From: CAVQBP01 sp964448105
GTDB lineage: Bacteria; Bacteroidota; Ignavibacteria; Ignavibacteriales; Ignavibacteriaceae
Reading direction: 5' to 3'
Length of the DNA: 22,951 bases
Assembly: GCA_964448105.1 (NCBI GenBank)
Contig: CAYUVK010000081.1
Coordinates: 1 to 22,951, forward strand
The notes beneath the pieces are model-generated. The model was not told the DNA's origin, made no database searches, and saw only the letters and a list, made by a program, of their open reading frames with translations. The first letter of the stretch is position 1. Each line of letters starts with the position of its first letter. Below are positions 17,104-22,951 of the stretch, one piece after another. The translations under genes were made by a program, and so were the position numbers.

Positions 17104-18353
17104 TTCACATTACTCTTGATAAATTCAATAACTTTGCTAATGATTTCATGTTCAAGATTTGGATAAATAGGTAAACACAGCACTTTCTTTGTTATTTCTT
17201 CAGCAACCTGCAGATTTTTGGATTTTGCCGATTCCAAACTTTTATAAGTAGGAAACTGACTTATAAGCGGGTAAAAATATCTCCTGGCATAAATATTATT
17301 TTCTTTAAGTTTATTATATAATTCATCCCTCGGCATCCCGTATTTTTCTTCATCAATAAAAATGGGAAAGTATGCATAATTATGGGTTACATTTTCAATA
17401 TTTTCCAGCATTCTTATTCCGTCGATACCAGCCAATTCTACTCTGTATGTTTCTGTTATTTGTTTTCTCTCAGCTATATATTTATCAATATATTTTAATT
17501 GCAACAGTCCCAATGCAGCCTGAAACTCATTCATTTTTGCATTTATTCCGGGACCTACAACAGTAACTTCATCAGCAAAACCAAAATTCTTTAAAAAATC
17601 TATCCTTCTTTTCGTTTTTTCATCATGACATATTATTGCTCCACCTTCAAAAGTTGTAAACACTTTTGTAGCATGAAAACTTAATATTGATAAATCTCCA
17701 AAGTTTAATATTGATGAACCATTTACTTTTACATTAAAAGCATGACTAGCATCATAAATCACTTTCAAACCATAAGTATCTGCTATCTGTTCAATTGCAC
17801 CAACATCGCAGGGATTTCCATAGACATGTACTGAAAGAATCGCGGTGGTTTTGGGGGTTATTGCAGATTCAATTTTGGTTGGATCAAGATTACAATAAAG
17901 TGGGTCAATATCTACAAAAACAGGCTTAATTCCGTTCCAATGCAGGGCATGTGTTGTTGCAACAAAACTGTAAGGTGTAGTGATAACTTCCCCGGTTATT
18001 CTTAACGTTTGAAGTGCTGTAATTAGTGCTAAAGTACCATTTGAAAATAGAGAGATATAATTAACTCGGAGAAATTCAGCCAGGGTATTTTCAAATAATT
18101 GATGATATTTACCATTATTGGTTAATTTTTTGCTTTCCCAAATGTCTTTTAAATAGTCAATAAATTCATCCAATGGAGGCAGAGATGGTTGAGTTACAAA
18201 GACATTACTTTTGTTTTTTGACCTATGTAAAGTTTCAACCTCTAATGGTAATACCTCATTATTGTTATCGCCATTTAATATATTTCTCTTCTGTTCTTTA
18301 AACATATAAAAGCATTCAAATCCAAAACTATTTCCAGTTTGTCCCAAAATCAT
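17100..18353 (-). CDS. DegT/DnrJ/EryC1/StrS-family sugar aminotransferase
   Basis: This 417-residue PLP enzyme is of the kind that aminates nucleotide-linked keto sugars, usually with glutamate as donor. Core motifs are complete: FSNGTLAL at 103-110, TPYSFVATTHA at 126-136, IYDASHAF at 199-206 (D201 for the pyridine nitrogen), SFHATKVF at 225-232 (K230 as Schiff-base lysine), EGGAI at 236-240 and GINAKMNEFQAALGL at 269-283. The family normally begins near VTQPSLPPLDEF (residue 53), so about 50 extra residues precede the fold. An internal ATG at 18305 (residue 17) is an alternative start but shortens the extension only partly. Neither start has a clear Shine-Dalgarno. It is the first gene of the glycan island, after a 117-bp spacer with a palindrome, and its stop overlaps the WbqC start. 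Which sugar (3-amino, 4-amino or another) is not determined. Confidence 0.93.
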   Translation of the reverse strand: MILGQTGNSFGFECFYMFKEQKRNILNGDNNNEVLPLEVETLHRSKNKSNVFVTQPSLPPLDEFIDYLKDIWESKKLTNNGKYHQLFENTLAEFLRVNYISLFSNGTLALITALQTLRITGEVITTPYSFVATTHALHWNGIKPVFVDIDPLYCNLDPTKIESAITPKTTAILSVHVYGNPCDVGAIEQIADTYGLKVIYDASHAFNVKVNGSSILNFGDLSILSFHATKVFTTFEGGAIICHDEKTKRRIDFLKNFGFADEVTVVGPGINAKMNEFQAALGLLQLKYIDKYIAERKQITETYRVELAGIDGIRMLENIENVTHNYAYFPIFIDEEKYGMPRDELYNKLKENNIYARRYFYPLISQFPTYKSLESAKSKNLQVAEEITKKVLCLPIYPNLEHEIISKVIEFIKSNVK

Positions 18354-18390
18354 TCCAGCGGAAAAAATTTATTTTTTTAACTATTTCTAA

Positions 18391-18410
18391 ATGAAAAGAG
18401 GAGAAAAGTA
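18391..18410. repeat. 20-bp perfect mirror repeat, mostly polypurine on the plus strand
   Basis: On the plus strand the half atgaaaagag is followed directly by its letter-by-letter reverse, gagaaaagta. The inner 16 bases (18393-18408) are all purine. It lies 5 bp from the palindrome and about 38 bp upstream of the aminotransferase start, within the probable leader. Polypurine mirror repeats can form triplex structures; a role here is not shown. Confidence 0.7.
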
Positions 18411-18415
18411 TATAC

Positions 18416-18433
18416 TTGGCTAATATTAGCCAA
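18416..18433. promoter_or_regulatory. 18-bp perfect palindrome with an additional half-site, candidate operator or weak terminator
   Basis: The sequence ttggctaat followed by attagccaa is a perfect inverted repeat with no spacer. A further gctaa at 18436-18440 pairs with ttagc at 18426-18430, giving three alternating half-sites. It lies in the 117-bp gap (18354-18470) between the end of the TPR-membrane gene and the start of the glycan island. The lack of a loop and of an immediate T-run fits a regulator-binding site better than an intrinsic terminator, but both are open. No convincing -10/-35 pair was found beside it. Confidence 0.5.
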
Positions 18434-18470
18434 TTGCTAAATGATAGAAAAGATATAATAATTTATAATT

Positions 18471-20357
18471 TTATATGGTAGGGTTTAAGCTGTCAATATC
18501 CGGATTTTCTTCATCCAGTATAAATGCATAGGGATTGCATTCTTCTTTAATTAGTTTATCTGCTTCTTCCTTTAACATAGATTCCTGGGAATTTTTCTCT
18601 TTAATCAATTGTTCAATTCTCTCTATGTTTTCCTTAATAGGAACATTAAAGTTATTGATCAACAAGGATTCTTTCCGGGCGATATCTTTTTTAAAAATAT
18701 TAATTCTATATTCTTTTTCATTCTTTAACCGGCTAATGCTTTGTAGTAGATACTGCCTCCGGTTGGATCTTTCAAGTAGTGTAAACATTGCCGACAAGGC
18801 AGAAAGAATAATTCCAATTAAAAAAGTTATAGCTCCCCATTTGGTACCCGTAATAAGAGATATTGAGATTAGATCTTTTAATTCCGAAATATCATGAACA
18901 AAGTTATTTGAATATCCTGCACAACCTCCCATTAAAAAGACCATAAAAGATAAGATAATGTTATAAGTCATAACATGTTTGAAAGTAGTCTGAGGATTAA
19001 GTTTTGGCCTTAAGGGCAGGTTTTTAATTTCTTCTTCAAGAACTTGAGTTTCACGTGTGATATTGTTTTCAATGTTAGTTATACCGGAAGATAATTTATT
19101 TTTGAGTTCATTCTTTTGATTTTCCAATTCTTGTTTTAATTTTTCCAATGTAGCAGATCTCATCTGGATCTCTTCATTAATTACGGAAACTTTTTCATTA
19201 ATTTTATTATAATATTTTGCTTTTATTTCTTCCTTTATTTTTATGATTGTTTCAAAAAATATATTTTTAAGCTTTCCCGCTGCATTTAGAAAATGGATAT
19301 TATTAGAATCCGAATATTTTTTTATTACTTTTTCAATGAAGGAAATATTTTTAACAATTTCTTCGGGAAATTGCTTCTCCTCTATTACAACACGAAGAAC
19401 TTCGAATTTATTAATTAAAATTTTAATAACAGGTTCATTTGAAATTTTTATCAGGGAAAGAAGGCTCTCAATATTTTCACTGATAAGGGAAAATTCCGGA
19501 TAATAAAATATGTTATTGAAAACGGCATTCTCGATAAAAAAATTGAATAAATTGATGCTTAAATTTTCAATAGCAAAATTTATTCTTTGTGTATCATAGT
19601 CATAAATTTCTTTGATATAATTTTCTGCAGATTCAATATCCTGAAGCTTTATATTTGCCAGTGCCAAATGAAACTTAGCAGTTATACCGTTGGATTTCAA
19701 TTTAAGTGCATCTTCAAACCTGTTTTTCGCAAGTTCATTTTCCTGCAAAATAATATATGAATATCCTAAATAGAGTGTTATTAAATATTCAAGCTCTTCT
19801 TTTATTGGATCACTAAGTTTTATTTTACTAATGATATCTTTCGATTTATCAAATAATTCTATTGATCTTTGGGGATTATAAACTGATGGTTCATATGATG
19901 ATATTATTCCTGACAAAATATTGCTTAAGAAATTAGTCCTTGAATTATAATTATCAATGAAATTGGTTATTGATAATGCAAAATATTTTTTTTCTTCCTC
20001 CTGTTTATTTGTTAACCATTTACTATAAAGTTCCTTTACAGCTTTATATTGATCGACGCTGTTAAGAACAGGGAAATGATGTCTATACAAATCTTTTAAA
20101 TATTTGTTCAACGACGAATCACAAAGCCAGAATAATGGCGCTTCTTCATAACGAAAAAAATATTCACTAATATTGGGTGGGAATGAATAGCGGTAAAATC
20201 TAGAACTTTCACTGAAAATTGTATTAGAATCTTTCATTGAAAGAGGATCAAATTCCAGGTAAAGCTTACAAATATCAAAATACTTTAGAATGTTTGAATC
20301 TAGATTTTGCTTTACTTCATCATCAATTCCATATATAATTTTTGGAGGAATATTCAT
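18471..20357 (-). CDS. Unrecognised TPR-like / coiled-coil protein with a two-helix membrane hairpin
   Basis: I do not recognise a named family for this 628-residue protein. Residues 1-180 are helical with aromatic-rich stretches (SEYFFRYEEAPLFWLCD). About 186-255 looks like one or two TPR units (YLGYSYIILQENELAKNRFEDALKL, then AKFHLALANIKLQDIESAENY). About 370-446 is a charged coiled coil. Two hydrophobic helices follow at about 463-481 and 498-526, joined by a short loop (GYSNNFVHDISELKD). About 530-605 is a second coiled coil. Positive residues flank both helices on the outside (LRPKLNPQTTFKH before, ERSNRRQ after). By the positive-inside rule, both ends should be cytoplasmic, with only the loop outside. 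There is no signal peptide. The start follows a 221-bp gap from hydA, has no Shine-Dalgarno, and is the only plausible ATG. Its relation to the hydrogenase or the glycan genes is unclear. A scaffold or tether role is conjecture. Confidence 0.8.
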   Translation of the reverse strand: MNIPPKIIYGIDDEVKQNLDSNILKYFDICKLYLEFDPLSMKDSNTIFSESSRFYRYSFPPNISEYFFRYEEAPLFWLCDSSLNKYLKDLYRHHFPVLNSVDQYKAVKELYSKWLTNKQEEEKKYFALSITNFIDNYNSRTNFLSNILSGIISSYEPSVYNPQRSIELFDKSKDIISKIKLSDPIKEELEYLITLYLGYSYIILQENELAKNRFEDALKLKSNGITAKFHLALANIKLQDIESAENYIKEIYDYDTQRINFAIENLSINLFNFFIENAVFNNIFYYPEFSLISENIESLLSLIKISNEPVIKILINKFEVLRVVIEEKQFPEEIVKNISFIEKVIKKYSDSNNIHFLNAAGKLKNIFFETIIKIKEEIKAKYYNKINEKVSVINEEIQMRSATLEKLKQELENQKNELKNKLSSGITNIENNITRETQVLEEEIKNLPLRPKLNPQTTFKHVMTYNIILSFMVFLMGGCAGYSNNFVHDISELKDLISISLITGTKWGAITFLIGIILSALSAMFTLLERSNRRQYLLQSISRLKNEKEYRINIFKKDIARKESLLINNFNVPIKENIERIEQLIKEKNSQESMLKEEADKLIKEECNPYAFILDEENPDIDSLNPTI

Positions 20358-20411
20358 TTATTAAATGGATAATATCTTAAAAAACATTTCTATTCAACTT
20401 AATTATCGAAC

Positions 20412-20423
20412 AATGATGGCAAA
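20412..20423. repeat. 12-bp direct repeat, copy 1 (proximal to the TPR-membrane gene)
   Basis: The plus-strand sequence aatgatggcaaa recurs exactly at 20471-20482, 59 bp away. Both copies lie in the 221-bp gap (20358-20578) upstream of the TPR-membrane gene. On the transcribed strand each reads TTTGCCATCATT. They could be regulator-binding sites or parts of two promoters. Apart from the repeats I see no gene in this gap. Confidence 0.55.
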
Positions 20424-20470
20424 TATTAAATAAAAGGTGGAAAATTCTCAATTAGTTACATAGCTAAACA

Positions 20471-20482
20471 AATGATGGCAAA
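20471..20482. repeat. 12-bp direct repeat, copy 2 (distal)
   Basis: This is an exact second copy of aatgatggcaaa. The match continues loosely on one side: the minus strand reads TTTGCCATCATT then TGTT here, and TTTGCCATCATT then GTT in the other copy. It lies about 115 bp upstream of the TPR-membrane start and about 97 bp after the hydA stop. Confidence 0.55.
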
Positions 20483-20578
20483 AACGATGATAATTTTATT
20501 GAGGTTTCTGAATTGCAGTATGCAAAAAAATTACATTTTTCAGTTTATAATTTTATAGCTGGAATTTTAAATTGAATG

Positions 20579-22351
20579 TTAATGAGAGCAAGGTTCTTCT
20601 TTGAGTTCATTCATAACATTTTTTTTCCTGGATTTATCAAAATATTTTGTATGTAGAATCTCATGTGCAATATGTGAACCCGGTTTAATTAAGAATTCAT
20701 CGTACAACATTTTTACCGATTCATTTTCATGCGAAAATCTTTTTTGCATTTCATTATCTATTTCATAAAGAACTTTCACTCTTTTCTGAATTTTTTCAGG
20801 TTTGTTATGGATTGGTTGTCCCCCGCCATTTACACAACCACCTGGGCAGACCATTACTTCAATAAAGTGGTATTTTGAAATCCCTTGCTCAATTTCATTA
20901 ATTATTTCATTAATATTTCCTATACCGTTAACTACTGCAACATTTATTTTACGATTATTAATGTCTATAGTTGCAGATTTAATTCCTTTATTTCCCCGAA
21001 CTTCTTCGAATTCAACTTTATTTAAATTCTTTCCGGTTAAATGAAAATATGCAGTTCGCAATGCAGCCTCCATAACACCGCCTGATGTTCCGAAAATTGC
21101 AGCAGCACCTGTTGATTCACCTAACGGATTATCAAATTTTTCTTCGGCAAGATCATTAAATTTAATCCCGGCTATATTTAGAAAGCGAACTAATTCACGT
21201 GTAGAAAGCACAGCATCAACATCAAGTAAAGTATTTTCCGAAAGTTCGCCTCGTGCCGCTTCATATTTTTTAACAGTACATGGCATTATCGAGACAACAA
21301 AAATATCTTCAGGATTTATTCCCATTTTTTTTGCGAAATAAGTTTTTAAGACAGCCCCTTCCATCTCATGCGGAGATTTACAAGTAGATAAATTTTTTAA
21401 AATAGAAGGACTATTAGATTCAACATATTTAATCCATCCAGGGCAGCAGCTTGTAAACATCGGTAAAGGTTTTTTATTTTCTATCCTATTTACTAATTCC
21501 GAAGCTTCTTCCATTATTGTGAGATCGGCTGCAAAATTCGTATCAAAAACTTTCTTAAATCCAAGACGGCGAAGTGCGGCTACCAATTTACCTGTTACAT
21601 CAGTACCTAAAGGTAAATCATATTCCTCACCTATAGTTGCTCTTACTGCAGGAGCGACCTGTACAATTGTGAATTTATTTTTATTATTTAATGCATTTGT
21701 AACTTCTTTTAGATAACTCTTTTCTCTTAATGCTGCAGTTGGACACACAAGTATACATTGACCACACAAAATACATTCGCTAATATTTATTCCTTTATTG
21801 TATGGAGTAGTTACCATACTGGCAAAACCTCTGTTTGAAAAATCTATAGCGCCAATTTTTTGGACTTCATGACAAACGCGTACACACCTTCCGCAAAGCA
21901 AACATTTGGCAGGATCCCTTTCTATTGATGCACTGGAAATATCGATTGCATGTGTTTTGGTTTCACCGGAATACCTATGTTCTCTTACACCATATCTTGC
22001 AGCCATATCTTGAAGTTCACAGTTTTTATTTCTTACACATACCAAACAATCCTGCGGATGATTTTCAACTAATAATTCTATTATTGTTTTTCTGGCTCGC
22101 CTTACTCTCGGTGAATTGGTATCAACCACCATCCCTTCATAAACAGGGAATGCACATGAAGGTAATAGACTCTTTTGACCTTCGACTTCAACAACACAAA
22201 ACCTGCATGCTCCGGTTGGCGTAAGATCTTTTAAATGACACAATGTTGGAATTGATATCCCGATAGATTGTGCAGCCTCCAGAATTGTCATCCCATCTTC
22301 TGCTTTTACTTTAATATTATTAATTGTTAACTGAACCATTTTAGTATTCAT
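20579..22351 (-). CDS. hydA: [FeFe] hydrogenase catalytic subunit (HydA / HndD type)
   Basis: This 590-residue enzyme catalyses reversible H2 oxidation/proton reduction. An N-terminal [2Fe-2S] ferredoxin domain has C38, C49, C52 and C66. A His/Cys [4Fe-4S] site follows at H98, C102, C105 and C111. Two further [4Fe-4S] sites are C150/153/156/160 and C193/196/199/203. The H-cluster domain (about 225-570) has all three signatures: TSCCPGW with C302 and C303, MPCTVKKYE with C358 and K361, and EVMVCPGGCVNGGGQP with C502 and C506. From family knowledge, these match the proton-transfer Cys and the four H-cluster Cys of the Clostridium pasteurianum enzyme CpI, with a constant +3 offset. It lies 15 bp after the NuoF-like gene, as in HydABC/Hnd complexes. 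These couple H2 to NAD(P) and often to ferredoxin by electron bifurcation; bifurcation here is inferred. It is soluble and cytoplasmic. The in-frame ATG at 22339 (MVQL) is an alternative start. Confidence 0.97.
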   Translation of the reverse strand: MNTKMVQLTINNIKVKAEDGMTILEAAQSIGISIPTLCHLKDLTPTGACRFCVVEVEGQKSLLPSCAFPVYEGMVVDTNSPRVRRARKTIIELLVENHPQDCLVCVRNKNCELQDMAARYGVREHRYSGETKTHAIDISSASIERDPAKCLLCGRCVRVCHEVQKIGAIDFSNRGFASMVTTPYNKGINISECILCGQCILVCPTAALREKSYLKEVTNALNNKNKFTIVQVAPAVRATIGEEYDLPLGTDVTGKLVAALRRLGFKKVFDTNFAADLTIMEEASELVNRIENKKPLPMFTSCCPGWIKYVESNSPSILKNLSTCKSPHEMEGAVLKTYFAKKMGINPEDIFVVSIMPCTVKKYEAARGELSENTLLDVDAVLSTRELVRFLNIAGIKFNDLAEEKFDNPLGESTGAAAIFGTSGGVMEAALRTAYFHLTGKNLNKVEFEEVRGNKGIKSATIDINNRKINVAVVNGIGNINEIINEIEQGISKYHFIEVMVCPGGCVNGGGQPIHNKPEKIQKRVKVLYEIDNEMQKRFSHENESVKMLYDEFLIKPGSHIAHEILHTKYFDKSRKKNVMNELKEEPCSH

Positions 22352-22366
22352 ATTTAATTTGAAAAT

Positions 22367-22951
22367 TTAATTAACTATTATTGCATTGAACCTGCAGGAT
22401 TCATAACACATTCCGCATTTTATACATTTATCATCAAGTATGTAATGAGCATGTGCTTTTTCTCCGACAATCGCTTCAACTGCACATTTTTTTAAACATA
22501 CTCCACAGCCATTGCATATCTGGTTATCAATTGAATAAGTTAGTAAATCCTTGCATACACCCGCAGAACATTTTCTTTCATAAAGATGTTCTTTATACTC
22601 ATCCATAAAATATTTTAATCCTGATAAAACAGGATTTGGTGCAGATTGCCCTAACCCGCATAATGAAGTGTCTTTTATAACATCGGCTAATCTTTGAAGA
22701 TGAATAACACCTTTAAATCTTTGGAGCTGTTCGGTTTTATTACTTGTGCTTTTATAACTCCTGGGGATTCTTTCAATAATTTCCAGCATCCTTTTAGTAC
22801 CTTCACGGCACGGAACACATTTACCGCAAGATTCACTCTGTATAAATGTTAAAAAGAACTTTGCAACATCAACCATGCAAGTATCTTCATCCATAACCAC
22901 AAATCCACCCGAACCCATCATCGCACCAACTTTTTTTAGTGATTCATAATC
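22367..22951 (-). CDS. hydB: NuoF-like NAD(P)-linked hydrogenase subunit (HydB / HndC type), 5' end cut by window edge
   Basis: The frame is open to the right edge; 194 C-terminal residues are visible, beginning DYESLKKVGA and ending VN with TAA at 22369-22367. The visible part covers the end of the NuoF fold: VGAMMGSGGFVVMDEDTCMVD, then SESCGKCVPCREGT, with a fourth cysteine in TSLCGLGQSAPNPV completing a [4Fe-4S] site. A C-terminal bacterial-ferredoxin domain holds two more [4Fe-4S] clusters (CNGCGVCLKKC and CIKCGMCYESC). This C-terminal ferredoxin extension separates HydB/HndC from respiratory NuoF. The missing N-terminal part should carry FMN and NAD(P) binding and possibly a thioredoxin-like [2Fe-2S] domain. 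hydA follows after 15 bp. The partner hydC/NuoE-like gene is expected just outside the window. Confidence 0.94.
   Translation of the reverse strand, partial: DYESLKKVGAMMGSGGFVVMDEDTCMVDVAKFFLTFIQSESCGKCVPCREGTKRMLEIIERIPRSYKSTSNKTEQLQRFKGVIHLQRLADVIKDTSLCGLGQSAPNPVLSGLKYFMDEYKEHLYERKCSAGVCKDLLTYSIDNQICNGCGVCLKKCAVEAIVGEKAHAHYILDDKCIKCGMCYESCRFNAIIVN

Noticed and set aside
18410..18440. Promoter with TTGGCT and TATATA elements upstream of the aminotransferase
   Set aside because: The spacing between the elements is about 13 bp, and no Bacteroidota-type TAnnTTTG element is seen at a suitable place. In such AT-rich DNA this is not evidence.
20412..20482. Direct repeats as the start of a CRISPR array or as attachment sites
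   Set aside because: There are only two copies, of 12 bp each, with no further repeats, no cas genes, and no integrase or tRNA nearby.
20521..20578. Hairpin (CAGCTATAA...TTATAAACTG) after hydA as an intrinsic terminator
   Set aside because: The stem is short, AT-rich and has mismatches, and the T-run lies about ten bases beyond it. Too weak to call.

Overview
The window is strongly AT-rich, and every gene I can support lies on the minus strand, so transcription runs from high to low coordinates. Most starts lack a Shine-Dalgarno sequence. Together with the gene families (very long TPR/glycosyltransferase fusions and a HydABC-type [FeFe] hydrogenase), this suggests an anaerobic or facultative member of the Bacteroidota/Ignavibacteria/Chlorobi group. 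That placement is an inference from style, not from a marker gene.

The layout in transcription order has three parts. (1) Positions 22951-20579 hold the end of a NuoF-like hydrogenase/diaphorase subunit (hydB-like, cut by the window edge), followed by a complete [FeFe] hydrogenase catalytic subunit (hydA) with all accessory Fe-S sites and all H-cluster motifs. (2) A 221-bp spacer carries a 12-bp direct repeat. It is followed by an unrecognised 628-residue protein with a TPR-like region, two coiled coils and a two-helix membrane hairpin (20357-18471). (3) A 117-bp spacer holds a perfect 18-bp palindrome beside a 20-bp mirror repeat. It precedes a tightly packed glycan-biosynthesis island from 18353 past the left edge of the window.

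The island opens with four genes that overlap one another by 4 bp: a DegT/DnrJ/EryC1 sugar aminotransferase, a WbqC-family protein, a second and more divergent PLP-fold protein, and a GNAT acetyltransferase. They look like a cassette that makes and acylates an amino sugar. Four multidomain proteins follow: GT2-methyltransferase-GT4 (909 aa); a giant GT4-5xGT2-TPR-TPR-methyltransferase-TPR (2378 aa); GT2-TPR (499 aa); and TPR-GT9-like-degenerate methyltransferase-GT4 (at least 1146 aa, cut by the edge). That gives about eleven glycosyltransferase domains and three methyltransferase-like domains on four polypeptides.

A working model is that the cassette supplies a modified amino sugar and the fused enzymes build and methylate a complex glycan. 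The TPR regions would hold the enzymes together or dock them on an acceptor. No flippase, polymerase, ligase or oligosaccharyltransferase is visible, so the acceptor (protein, such as a flagellin or surface-layer protein, or lipid) cannot be told from this window. No RNA genes, CRISPR arrays, insertion sequences or tRNAs were found.
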